In this document: piece after piece, positions 16,298-23,949 of the stretch | How the letters are laid out: every line of letters begins with the position of its first letter | How positions within the stretch are numbered: position 1 is the first letter of the stretch | Origin: Rhodoplanes azumiensis | GTDB lineage: Bacteria; Pseudomonadota; Alphaproteobacteria; Rhizobiales; Xanthobacteraceae | DNA: 64,000 nt | Direction of reading: 5' to 3' | Assembly (NCBI RefSeq): GCF_042682915.1 | Contig: NZ_JBHUIW010000003.1 | Location: 186,001 to 250,000, forward strand | Notes under the pieces: model-generated | What the model was told of the DNA's origin: nothing | Database searches by the model: none | Seen by the model: only the letters and a program-made list of their open reading frames with translations | Translations under genes and position numbers: made by a program

Positions 16298-16891
16298 ATG
16301 CCGCTCGACTCCTTTCTCGCGGCGGACATCGCACGCTTGCGCATCGCTCACGACGCGCTCGTCGTCGAGGTGAAGCTGCTGCGCCTGCGTCTGCGCCTCG
16401 ACCGCGCACGGCAATCCGAGCTGAAGACGGCTTGTGATCGCGCCTTCGCCCGCTGCATGACAGCGCTCCGTCGCTACGCCGAGACTTGCCGCAAGGCCAA
16501 CTACGACGAGAACCAGCCGTGCGTGCCCGCCGGCAATCCCGACGGCGGGCAGTGGACGAGCGAAGGCGGGGGAGGTGAGGCCCTTGCTCGGCAGGACGAG
16601 CTCGAAATTCTCTCGGATGTCACGCCGGACAACGACTGGACCCCTGGTGCGCGGTATGCACAGTCAAACACGACTTCGGGCAGTCGCAGCAACGCAGGCC
16701 AGGGCTTGACCGGGTCCGTACGACTGGCCGCTCGCCGCTTCTCGCCGGCACGCGAGGCGGAATGCGAAGCTCAGTACAAACAGGATGTTTTCCACTGCCG
16801 TATGGTTGGATTGTCCACGTGTTATGCTCAAGCGAGCCTTCGCTATGCCAATTGCCTGCAAGGGCTTCCCATACCGCCACTGAACTATTGA
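16298..16891 (+). CDS. Possible small toxin/effector: NPDGGQW-motif and Cys-rich C-terminal protein
   Basis: Protein of 197 aa with three parts. Residues 1-68 form a coiled-coil-like helix rich in Leu/Arg. Residues 69-95 carry NQPCVPAGNPDGGQWTSEGG, a linker motif often seen before toxin domains in phage-linked and polymorphic toxin proteins. The C-terminus has four Cys in ECEAQYKQDVFHCRMVGLSTCY and YANCLQG, ending IPPLNY. Base composition from about 16600 on is clearly lower in GC than neighbours. The next gene, 10 nt on, looks like an immunity partner. Function is inferred from motif and pairing only; no catalytic residues can be named. Confidence 0.6.
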   Translation: MPLDSFLAADIARLRIAHDALVVEVKLLRLRLRLDRARQSELKTACDRAFARCMTALRRYAETCRKANYDENQPCVPAGNPDGGQWTSEGGGGEALARQDELEILSDVTPDNDWTPGARYAQSNTTSGSRSNAGQGLTGSVRLAARRFSPAREAECEAQYKQDVFHCRMVGLSTCYAQASLRYANCLQGLPIPPLNY

Positions 16892-16901
16892 GCGACAAAC
16901 G

Positions 16902-17237
16902 ATGATCATGGTGGACCGCAATCTGTCGTACCGCGCCGAAGGTGGAGAAACAGTCCGAATGCAGATCCGCATCCACGCGCCCGCAACGATCGACGGGCAT
17001 TGGGTCTGCGTCTACGAAATCGATTGGCCGGACGGCACCAGGCGAATGGAGGCGGCCGGTGTGGACTCGATGCAGGCGCTGGTGGTCGCGCTGCAGATGA
17101 TCGGGGCCGAGCTGTACACCTCCAGCTATCACGCCGAAGGTCGCCTCGTCTTCGACGCGCCCGGAAGCGGCTACGGATTTCCGGTGGTGCCGAGTCTGCG
17201 GCCTCTGCTGGTGGGCGACGACGCACGCTTCTTCTGA
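16902..17237 (+). CDS. DUF6968-like protein, candidate immunity partner
   Basis: Protein of 111 aa without signal peptide, predicted alpha/beta: VRMQIRIHAPATIDGHWVCVYEIDW, a DSMQALVVALQMIGAELY helix and a GYGFPVVP end. This pattern resembles DUF6968 proteins, which are small, often orphan and of unknown function. It starts 10 nt after the Cys-rich protein gene, in the same orientation, as expected for a toxin-immunity pair. Met 16908 is an alternative start. The convergent DUF992 gene follows, separated by a hairpin. Confidence 0.6.
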   Translation: MIMVDRNLSYRAEGGETVRMQIRIHAPATIDGHWVCVYEIDWPDGTRRMEAAGVDSMQALVVALQMIGAELYTSSYHAEGRLVFDAPGSGYGFPVVPSLRPLLVGDDARFF

Positions 17238-17288
17238 CGATCGCGCGGCGCGATCGCCGTCTGCCGCATCGCGGCGCCTCCAAACAAG

Positions 17289-17316
17289 AAGGCCGCGGCG
17301 TCGGCGCCGCGGCCTT
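17289..17316 (-). terminator. Intrinsic terminator for the DUF992 gene
   Basis: A perfect 12-bp stem (AAGGCCGCGGCG / CGCCGCGGCCTT) with a TCGG loop. Read on the - strand it is followed by a T-rich tract (CTTGTTTG), so it should end transcription of the DUF992 gene whose stop is at 17358. It may also act on the convergent immunity-like gene. Confidence 0.8.
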
Positions 17317-17357
17317 GGTCGATCCGAGCGAGACGGCGGATCAGAAAGAGCGTTCGC

Positions 17358-17825
17358 TCACTGCAGGACCAGGCCCGAAATGCCGAGCGCGACGTTGACG
17401 CCGACATACTCCTGCAGCCGCAGCGGCTGCAGCGACACGACACCGCCCGGGCCGCCGGCCAGGACGTTGCTGCCCAGCCCGACGCCGACCGCGAGCGAGC
17501 TCGAGGCGCCGGAGTAGCGGCCGGCGAGCGCGTGGCGCGGAATCCGCTTGATCGGCGGCGCCCACACGCTCCACACGACCGGGCCGCCCTGGCTGACGCC
17601 GACATCGACGCCGACCCGCGAGATGGCGCCCGCATACACCTGCTGGCGGCCGCGGTTCGGCTTGAAGATGCACTGCGCCTGCTGGTTCGAGCCGAGCACG
17701 AAGCCGACGGAGGGCGACACCTGGCAGGCGAGCGTGCCGACCCTGACGAGCGACTGCGCCGAGGCGGGCGTGCACGCGAGCACGGCGCCGCCGGCGAGCA
17801 GGAGAGCGACTTTCAACCGGGACAT
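17358..17825 (-). CDS. DUF992 domain secreted protein
   Basis: Protein of 155 aa with a clear signal peptide (MSRLKVALLLAGGAVLACTPASAQ). The mature part starts SLVRVGTLACQVSPSVGFVLGSNQQAQCIFKP with two conserved Cys, followed by Gly/Val-rich strands, the usual DUF992 layout of a small periplasmic beta protein of unknown function in Hyphomicrobiales. GGAGGAG precedes ATG 17825. Monocistronic, with its own terminator. Confidence 0.88.
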   Translation of the reverse strand: MSRLKVALLLAGGAVLACTPASAQSLVRVGTLACQVSPSVGFVLGSNQQAQCIFKPNRGRQQVYAGAISRVGVDVGVSQGGPVVWSVWAPPIKRIPRHALAGRYSGASSSLAVGVGLGSNVLAGGPGGVVSLQPLRLQEYVGVNVALGISGLVLQ

Positions 17826-18079
17826 GAACTCCTCCACTTTCCACGCGGTCGCCGCATCGCCGACACGGGCGGTGACGGTGGAGCCGCACCCCGATAGAGG
17901 AGCCCGAACGAGGCGAGTCAATCGCGCAGACGCGCCGATGGCGCGGTCCGGACGCATTCCGGACGACGGTGCGACCGAACGGCAACGGCGTCGTCGCGCT
18001 GTCGCATCACGTCCACGCTCGCGCCATCGACGTGCCACGATGTCGCCGCGTCCCGACAGCTTCTACGCGAAGCCGATCG

Positions 18080-19111
18080 TCACGCTGCCGCGGTCGCATC
18101 CGTCGCGTCGGATGCCGTGATCGCTGTCGGACGCAGCAGCACGCAGCGCGCGACGTGAGTCGCGCCGGTCTCGATCTCCTCCGGCACGGCTTCGGTGCAG
18201 TCCGGCAGGACGTGCCCGCAGCGCGGCGCGAAGGCGCAGCCGGGCGGCAGCGCGGTGAGATCGGGCGGCGCGCCCGGGATCGTCTCCAGCCGCGCGCCCT
18301 TGGTGAAGACGTGATCGGCCCGCGAGGCGAGCAGGCCGCGCGTGTAGGGATGGGCCGGCGCCCGGATCACGTCGCGGCAGGCGCCGCGCTCGACGATGCG
18401 GCCCGCATACATGACGGCGATGCGGTCGGCGACCTCGGTGGCGACGCCGATGTCGTGGGTGACGAAGATCACGGCGAGGCCGAACTCGCGCTGCAGTTCG
18501 CGCAGGAGGAGCAGGATCTGGATCTGCACGGTGGCGTCGAGCGCCGTCGTCGGCTCGTCGGCGAGCAGCACCTTCGGCCGGCAGGCGAGGGCGAGCGCGA
18601 TCATGGCGCGCTGGCGCATGCCGCCGGACATCTCGTGCGGGAAGTTGTCGAGCCGGCGCTCGGGGGAAGGGATCCGCACGCGCTCGAACAATTCCAGCGC
18701 GCGGGCGCGGCCCGCCTTGTGCGACACGCGCTCGTGCCGGACCACGGCCTCGGCGATCTGATCACCGACCCGGTAGACCGGATCGAAGGCGAGGCCGGGC
18801 TCCTGGAAGATCATCGCGACGGTACCGCCGCGAAAGCGTGCGAGCTCCTGTCGCGACAGGGCGGTCACGTCGCGTCCATCGACCATCAGCGAGCCACCGA
18901 TGCGGGCGCGCTTCTCCGGCAGGAGCCGCATCAGGGCGCGCAGCGTGACGCTCTTGCCGGACCCCGACTCGCCGAGCAGCGCGACGACCTCGCCGGCGCC
19001 GAGCGACAGATCGACACCGGCGACGGCGCGCACCGGTTTTCCCGTGCCGACGAAATCGACGGTGAGGTTTCTCACGGAGACCAAGGGCGCGCCGGCGGGT
19101 GGGGTGCTCAT
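18080..19111 (-). CDS. Oligopeptide/dipeptide ABC importer, ATP-binding protein (DppD-like)
   Basis: Protein of 343 aa that energises peptide-type uptake at the inner membrane. Walker A GESGSGKS at 47-54, signature MSGGMRQRAM, Walker B VLLADEPTTALD, His switch VIFVTHDIGV. The C-terminal oligopeptide-transporter extension contains GCAFAPRCGHVLPDC, a Cys motif common in Dpp/Opp ATPases. The start codon overlaps the stop of the preceding ATPase gene (ATGA). Last gene of a five- or six-gene - strand operon. Confidence 0.9.
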   Translation of the reverse strand: MSTPPAGAPLVSVRNLTVDFVGTGKPVRAVAGVDLSLGAGEVVALLGESGSGKSVTLRALMRLLPEKRARIGGSLMVDGRDVTALSRQELARFRGGTVAMIFQEPGLAFDPVYRVGDQIAEAVVRHERVSHKAGRARALELFERVRIPSPERRLDNFPHEMSGGMRQRAMIALALACRPKVLLADEPTTALDATVQIQILLLLRELQREFGLAVIFVTHDIGVATEVADRIAVMYAGRIVERGACRDVIRAPAHPYTRGLLASRADHVFTKGARLETIPGAPPDLTALPPGCAFAPRCGHVLPDCTEAVPEEIETGATHVARCVLLRPTAITASDATDATAAA

Positions 19112-20190
19112 GCGGCGGTCTCCTGCAGTGACACCGCTTGCGGATGGCCCGATCCCGGCTGCGCCATCAGGCAGGCGACCTGGTGCGTGCCGTCGACGAC
19201 GGCGAGCGCCGGCTCGACATGGGCGCAGATCGCCGACGTGGAGCGGCAGCGGGTGTGGAAGCGGCAGCCGGGCGGCGGATCGATCGGGTTGGGCGGATCG
19301 CCGGAGAGTGGCGCCTCCTGCGTGCGCGCGTCCGGATCCATCGAGGGCATCGAGGCGAGCAGCGCGCCCGTGTAGGGGTGGCTCGGGTGCTGCAGGATCA
19401 CGTCGGAGGGGCCGACCTCGGCGACCTTGCCGAGATACATCACCATCACGCGGTCGGCCATGAAGCGCACGACGTTGAGATCGTGCGAGATGAACATGTA
19501 GGTGAGACCGAACTCGGCCTTCAGATCGAGCAGCAGGTTCAGCACTTGCGCTTCGACCGACTTGTCGAGCGCCGACACGGCCTCGTCGAGAATCACGAGG
19601 CGCGGCTGCAGGGCGAGCGCGCGGGCGATGTTGATGCGTTGGCGCTGCCCGCCGGAGAGCTCGTGCGGATAACGGCCGGCGAAGCGGGCGGGCTCGAGCC
19701 CGACCTTGAACAGGAGGTCGTGGGCGCGGCCCATCGCCTCGTGCTTCGGCACACCGTGCACGCGCGGTCCGAACGCGATCGTGTCCTCGACCGTGAGCCT
19801 GGGATTGAGCGAAGCGTAGCTGTCCTGGAACACCATCTGGACCTCGCGCCGATAGGTCGTGAGGTCGAGGGCACGCGAGCCGAGCGCCTCGCCGTCGAAG
19901 ACGATCTCCCCGGCGTCGGGCGCGATGATCTGCATCACCAGGCGGGCCGTGGTCGACTTGCCGCAGCCGGATTCCCCGACGACGCCGAGCGTCTCGCCCT
20001 TGGCGATGTCGAAATCGACGCCGTCGACGGCCCGCACGGCGCTGGTGGTGACGCCGCGCCAGGATTTCTTGCCACCGAAATGCTTGACGAGGCCGCGCAC
20101 CGAAAGGAGCGGCTGGGCCGGGCCGCCGCGGTCGCGCGCCCCGGGATCGAAGGCGGTGTCGGCAGCGGGGATCGAGATCGTGTCGGTCAC
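19108..20190 (-). CDS. Oligopeptide/dipeptide ABC importer, ATP-binding protein (DppF-like)
   Basis: Protein of 360 aa starting at GTG 20190, which overlaps the permease stop. Walker A GESGCGKS, signature LSGGQRQRINIARAL, Walker B LVILDEAVSALD, His switch FISHDLNVV, and C-terminal GCRFHTRCRSTSAIC. The N-terminal 45 residues are longer than typical. It pairs with the DppD-like ATPase to form the heterodimeric motor. Confidence 0.9.
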   Translation of the reverse strand: MTDTISIPAADTAFDPGARDRGGPAQPLLSVRGLVKHFGGKKSWRGVTTSAVRAVDGVDFDIAKGETLGVVGESGCGKSTTARLVMQIIAPDAGEIVFDGEALGSRALDLTTYRREVQMVFQDSYASLNPRLTVEDTIAFGPRVHGVPKHEAMGRAHDLLFKVGLEPARFAGRYPHELSGGQRQRINIARALALQPRLVILDEAVSALDKSVEAQVLNLLLDLKAEFGLTYMFISHDLNVVRFMADRVMVMYLGKVAEVGPSDVILQHPSHPYTGALLASMPSMDPDARTQEAPLSGDPPNPIDPPPGCRFHTRCRSTSAICAHVEPALAVVDGTHQVACLMAQPGSGHPQAVSLQETAA

Positions 20191-21083
20191 GCTTTCACCT
20201 CCATGGCCGAGCGCAGGCCGTCGGACAAGAGGTTGAACGAGATCGACGTGACGAAGATCATCACGCCGGGCAACGCCGCGACCATCGGCTGGGTGTAGAT
20301 CGCGGTGCGCAGCGTGTTCAGCATCAGGCCCCATTCCGGCTCCGGCGGCTTGGAGCCGAGACCGAGGAAGGAGAGGCCGGAGGCGAGGATCATCGACACG
20401 CTGATCAGGCTCGTCGAGTAGACGAAGATCGGCCCGAGCACGTTGCCGAGCACGTGCACGCGCACGACGGTGAACGGCCCGGCGCCGGAGACGCGCGCCG
20501 CCTCGACGTAATCGCGGGTGCGGATCTGTGTCGTCACACTCTCGGCGACGCGTGTCACCTGCGGCACGAACACCACCGTGAGCGCCACGATGGCGTTGAG
20601 GATGCCGGCGCCGAGCGTGCCCGACAGCGCGATGGCGAGCAGGACGGACGGGAAGGCGTAGAACACGTCGACGGTGCGCATGATGACGGTGTTGATCCAG
20701 CCGCCGGCGTAGCCGGCCGCGATGCCGAGCACCGAGCCGATCGTGAAGGCGCAGAACACCGGCAGCACGCCCATCACGAGCGACAGGCGGCCGCCGTAGA
20801 TCAGGCGGCTCAACATGTCGCGGCCGAGCTCGTCGGAGCCGAGCGGGAAGCCAGGCGTGCCGATCGGGCGCAGGCGGCGGATCATCGAGCTCTTGTAAGG
20901 ATCGGCCGGGGCGACATAGGGCGCGAAGATCGCCGCGAGCAAGATCAGCAGGATGATCACGGCGGCCGTCACGGCGACCGGATCGCGCGAGAGGCGGCGC
21001 AGCACGCCGGCCCAGTAGCCGCGTCCGAGCTGTTTCACCCGCACCGCCGGGACCGGCGCGGAATCGATGGTCGTCACGGCCAT
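20187..21083 (-). CDS. Peptide-type ABC importer permease (DppC-like)
   Basis: Inner-membrane permease of 298 aa. TM1 (AAVIILLILLAAIFAPYV) follows a polar N-terminus; the periplasmic GTPGFPLGSDELGRDMLSRLIYGGRLSL segment and EAA loop (YVEAARVSGAGPFTVVRVHVLGN) are diagnostic of DppC/OppC. Five to six TM helices. Overlaps the next ATPase gene by 4 nt. Confidence 0.92.
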   Translation of the reverse strand: MAVTTIDSAPVPAVRVKQLGRGYWAGVLRRLSRDPVAVTAAVIILLILLAAIFAPYVAPADPYKSSMIRRLRPIGTPGFPLGSDELGRDMLSRLIYGGRLSLVMGVLPVFCAFTIGSVLGIAAGYAGGWINTVIMRTVDVFYAFPSVLLAIALSGTLGAGILNAIVALTVVFVPQVTRVAESVTTQIRTRDYVEAARVSGAGPFTVVRVHVLGNVLGPIFVYSTSLISVSMILASGLSFLGLGSKPPEPEWGLMLNTLRTAIYTQPMVAALPGVMIFVTSISFNLLSDGLRSAMEVKA

Positions 21084-21095
21084 GGGGTTTCTCCG

Positions 21096-22049
21096 TCACC
21101 CTCGTTTGATGCGCGGATCGAGGGCGGTCTGCAGCACGTCGACGGCGAGGTTCAGGAGCACGAAGAACATCGCGAGGATCAGGATCGTGCCCTGCAGCAG
21201 CGGCAGGTCGCGCTGGAAGATCGCGGCGTTGAGCAGGAAGCCGGAGCCCGGCCACGAGAACACCGTCTCGATCAGGATCGAGCCGCCGAGCAGATAGCCG
21301 AGCTGCAGTCCCATCACGGCAAGCGCGGTCGGCGCGGCGTTGACGACGACGTGACGGAACACGCCGAATTCGCTCATGCCCTTCGCCCGCAGCGCCTCGA
21401 CGAAGTCCTGCGAGAGGATGTCGCCGACCAGCGCCCGCACGGTGCGGGCGATGACGCCCATCGGGATCACCGACATGGTGACGGCGGGCAGGATGATGTA
21501 GCGCAGATGCGCGGCGTCGGGCCGCCAGTCGGAGGAGCCGTCGGGTCCGGCGCCGGTCGGCGGCAGCCAGCCGAGCTGCGCCGCGAAGATGATCACCAGC
21601 ACCATGCCGAGCCAGTAGTGCGGTACGCTGACGCCGAGCACCGAGACGAACGAGGCGAGCTTGTCGAGCCACGAATCGCGGAAGTATCCCGCGACGAAGC
21701 CGAACAGGGTGCCGAACGTGAAGCCGATCGCGGTCGCGACGGTGGCGAGAATCAGCGTGTTCTTGACCGCGCGCAAGACCTCGGTCGCGACCGGGCGGCC
21801 GGTCGCGATCGAGTTGCCGAGGTCGCCGTGCAGAACCTTCCAGAACCACAATGCGTACTGAACGGGGAGCGGCTTGTCGAACCCGTAGGCGGCCTTCATC
21901 TGCTCCTGCAGCTCGAGCGTCGCGTCGGCGGGCAGGATCGCGGTGAGCGGATCCCCGGGCGTGATGTGGACGAGCAGGAAGCACACCACCGTGACCCCGA
22001 TCGCGACCGGGGTGACGTAGAGCAGACGACGCAGCGTGAAGGCGAGCAT
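21096..22049 (-). CDS. Peptide-type ABC importer permease (DppB-like)
   Basis: Permease of 317 aa with the DppB N-terminus (LRRLLYVTPVAIGVTVVCFLLVHITPGDPL) and EAA loop (FVEALRAKGMSEFGVFRHVVVNA), followed by the conserved GSILIETVFSWPGSGFLL. It forms the channel with the DppC-like protein, 12 nt downstream. A palindromic repeat separates it from the upstream binding-protein gene. Confidence 0.92.
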   Translation of the reverse strand: MLAFTLRRLLYVTPVAIGVTVVCFLLVHITPGDPLTAILPADATLELQEQMKAAYGFDKPLPVQYALWFWKVLHGDLGNSIATGRPVATEVLRAVKNTLILATVATAIGFTFGTLFGFVAGYFRDSWLDKLASFVSVLGVSVPHYWLGMVLVIIFAAQLGWLPPTGAGPDGSSDWRPDAAHLRYIILPAVTMSVIPMGVIARTVRALVGDILSQDFVEALRAKGMSEFGVFRHVVVNAAPTALAVMGLQLGYLLGGSILIETVFSWPGSGFLLNAAIFQRDLPLLQGTILILAMFFVLLNLAVDVLQTALDPRIKRG

Positions 22050-22066
22050 GGTGCAACCTCTGAGCC

Positions 22067-22156
22067 GTCATGCCCAGCCTTGTGCCGGGCATCCACGTCT
22101 GGCGGCGACTCGGCCGGGAAGGCGTGGATGGCCGGGACGAGCCCGGCCATGACGAG
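22067..22156. repeat. Intergenic palindromic repeat, family B copy
   Basis: It starts GTCATGCCCAGCC and ends GGCCGGGACGAGCCCGGCCATGACGA, with ATCCACGTC and GCGTGGAT as inner complementary arms. It lies in the short gap between permease and binding-protein genes of the importer operon. Near-identical layout at 23841-23926 and 40528-40617. Confidence 0.8.
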
Positions 22157-22160
22157 TCTG

Positions 22161-23765
22161 TCACTTCTCCATCGAGATCGGCGAGAAGTCCTGGAACCAG
22201 TTCTGGGCTTGGACGAAGCCCGTCACCTTGGCGCTCATGGCGCGCGGGTTCACGTCGTGCGTCACCATCAGCCAGAGCGCGTCGTCGACCATCTTCTCGT
22301 GGACCTTGCGCAGCACCTTGGTCTGCTCGGCCGGATCGAAGGTGTTGCGGATGCCGTCGAGCAGCTTGTCCATCTCGGGGTCGCAGTAGTAGCCCCAGTT
22401 GACCCCGGCGGGAGGCGCGAGATTGCACTGCGAGAAGCGGATGAAGCCGGTGAACGGATCCTGGATGAAGTAGGAGTAGTTCATCGCCGTGGTGCCGAGC
22501 GCGGTCGGATGCTTGGCACCGGCACGCCAGATGTTGATCATCGTGTTCCACTCGACGACCTGGAACTCGACCTTGATCCCGACCTCGGCGAGGTTCTGCT
22601 GGATGAACTCGTTCATCGGCAGCGGCTGCATCTGGCCCGAGCCGGAGGCCGAGATCAGCACCTTGGTGACGAGCGGCTTGGACGGCCCGTAGCCCGCTTC
22701 GGCGAGGAGCTTCTTCGCCTGCGCGGGGTCGTAGCCGATCTTGAAGCTCGGGTTTCCGAACCACTGGTGGCCGGGCGGGAAGAAGCCCTGCGCCGGGATC
22801 ATCATGCCGCCGAGCAGCTCCTTCATGCCCTCGCGGTCGATCGCCAGATTGGCGGCCTTGCGCACCCGGATGTCGTTCCAGGGCGAGCCCTCGACGCGCG
22901 AGAGGTGCCAGGTCCAGTTGTGCGGATAGGCGTTGGTGACGATCTTGAAGCCGGCCTTCTTGAGCGATTCGACGGCGTCCGGCGCCGGCGCCTCGATCCA
23001 GTCGACCTGGCCGGAGCGCAGCGCCGCGACGCGGGCGTTCGCCTCCGGCAGCGGCACGAGGACGAGCTTGTCGAGCTTCGGCACCCGCGCCTTGTTCCAG
23101 TAGGCCCTGTTGGGCACCATTTCGGCGCGCTCGCGCGGCACGAAGCTCGTCAGCTTCCACGGCCCGGTGCCGGAGGGCATCCTGGCGAAGGCCTCCCAGC
23201 TCTTGCCGACCTTCTCCCACTGCGCCGGCGACGACATCATGATCCAGGCGAGCTGATAGAGCAGCGTCGCGTCCGGCGTCTTGGTGACGATCTCGAGCGT
23301 GGTCGGATCGACGGCCCGATAGGAGGCGACCGCGGGGATGCGGGTGCGGCCCTGCGCCGACTGGCGCGGATCGTATTGCGGCGCCTTGTCGTCGAGGAGC
23401 TTGTCGAGGTTCCACACGACGGCGGCGGCGTCGAACTTCGACCCGTCGTGGAACGTCACGTCGTCGCGCAGCTTGAACGTCCACTTGGTCTTGTCGTTCG
23501 GATCGACGCTCCACGACGTGGCGAGGCCGGGGCGGATGTCGGAGGGCTTGTCGGCCGACGACATGTCCCAGTCCACGAGCGCGTCGTAGACCGTGTAGCC
23601 CATGAAGCGCATGCCCTCGCCGCCGTTGTCGGTCTGGCCCGTGGTGAGGGGAATGTCGGAGGCCGTCATGCCGATGCGCAGCGTGCCCTGCGCGGCGGCG
23701 GGCACGCTCGCGAGCGGCGTCAGCAGCGTCGCGGCGAGGAGGAGTGCGAGAGTCCGGGATCGCAT
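22161..23765 (-). CDS. Peptide-type ABC importer substrate-binding protein 1
   Basis: Periplasmic binding protein of 534 aa (SBP family 5). Signal peptide RTLALLLAATLLTPLASVPAAAQ. Family motifs: AQGTLRIGMTASDIPLT, DIRPGLATSW, KWTFKLRDDVTFHDGSKFDAAAVVWNLDKLL, GTGPWKLTSF, RKAANLAIDREGM, and EKMVDDALWLMV. ATG 23765 is chosen for the signal peptide. It shares clear similarity with the gene directly upstream (23950-25569), so the pair arose by duplication. Ligand unknown. Confidence 0.92.
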   Translation of the reverse strand: MRSRTLALLLAATLLTPLASVPAAAQGTLRIGMTASDIPLTTGQTDNGGEGMRFMGYTVYDALVDWDMSSADKPSDIRPGLATSWSVDPNDKTKWTFKLRDDVTFHDGSKFDAAAVVWNLDKLLDDKAPQYDPRQSAQGRTRIPAVASYRAVDPTTLEIVTKTPDATLLYQLAWIMMSSPAQWEKVGKSWEAFARMPSGTGPWKLTSFVPRERAEMVPNRAYWNKARVPKLDKLVLVPLPEANARVAALRSGQVDWIEAPAPDAVESLKKAGFKIVTNAYPHNWTWHLSRVEGSPWNDIRVRKAANLAIDREGMKELLGGMMIPAQGFFPPGHQWFGNPSFKIGYDPAQAKKLLAEAGYGPSKPLVTKVLISASGSGQMQPLPMNEFIQQNLAEVGIKVEFQVVEWNTMINIWRAGAKHPTALGTTAMNYSYFIQDPFTGFIRFSQCNLAPPAGVNWGYYCDPEMDKLLDGIRNTFDPAEQTKVLRKVHEKMVDDALWLMVTHDVNPRAMSAKVTGFVQAQNWFQDFSPISMEK

Positions 23766-23840
23766 GGTGGTGCTCCTGAAACTGGGATCAGAGCAGAAGA
23801 CGAACGGCCGAGACCGCGCGTCGATCGTCACTTCGCCGTC

Positions 23841-23926
23841 GTCATGGCCGGGCTCGTCCCGGCGATCGACGTCGTCCGTGCGGAATACGCGGCCCGTGGA
23901 CGGCCGGCACGAGGCCGGCCGTGACG
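23841..23926. repeat. Intergenic palindromic repeat, family B copy
   Basis: GTCATGGCCGGGCTCGTCCCGG at the left and CCGGCACGAGGCCGGCCGTGAC at the right form a long imperfect hairpin between the two binding-protein genes. Inner arms are more diverged than in the 22067 and 40528 copies. Confidence 0.75.
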
Positions 23927-23949
23927 CGTTCACGGGATACGGGGGTGCC

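Noticed and set aside
17532..18120. Open frames opposite DUF992 and upstream
   Set aside because: Shadow frames; DUF992 has signal peptide, strong ribosome binding site and terminator.
20454..23924. 1156-aa + strand frame over the importer operon
   Set aside because: Asp/His/Arg-rich antisense frame to four well-supported importer genes.
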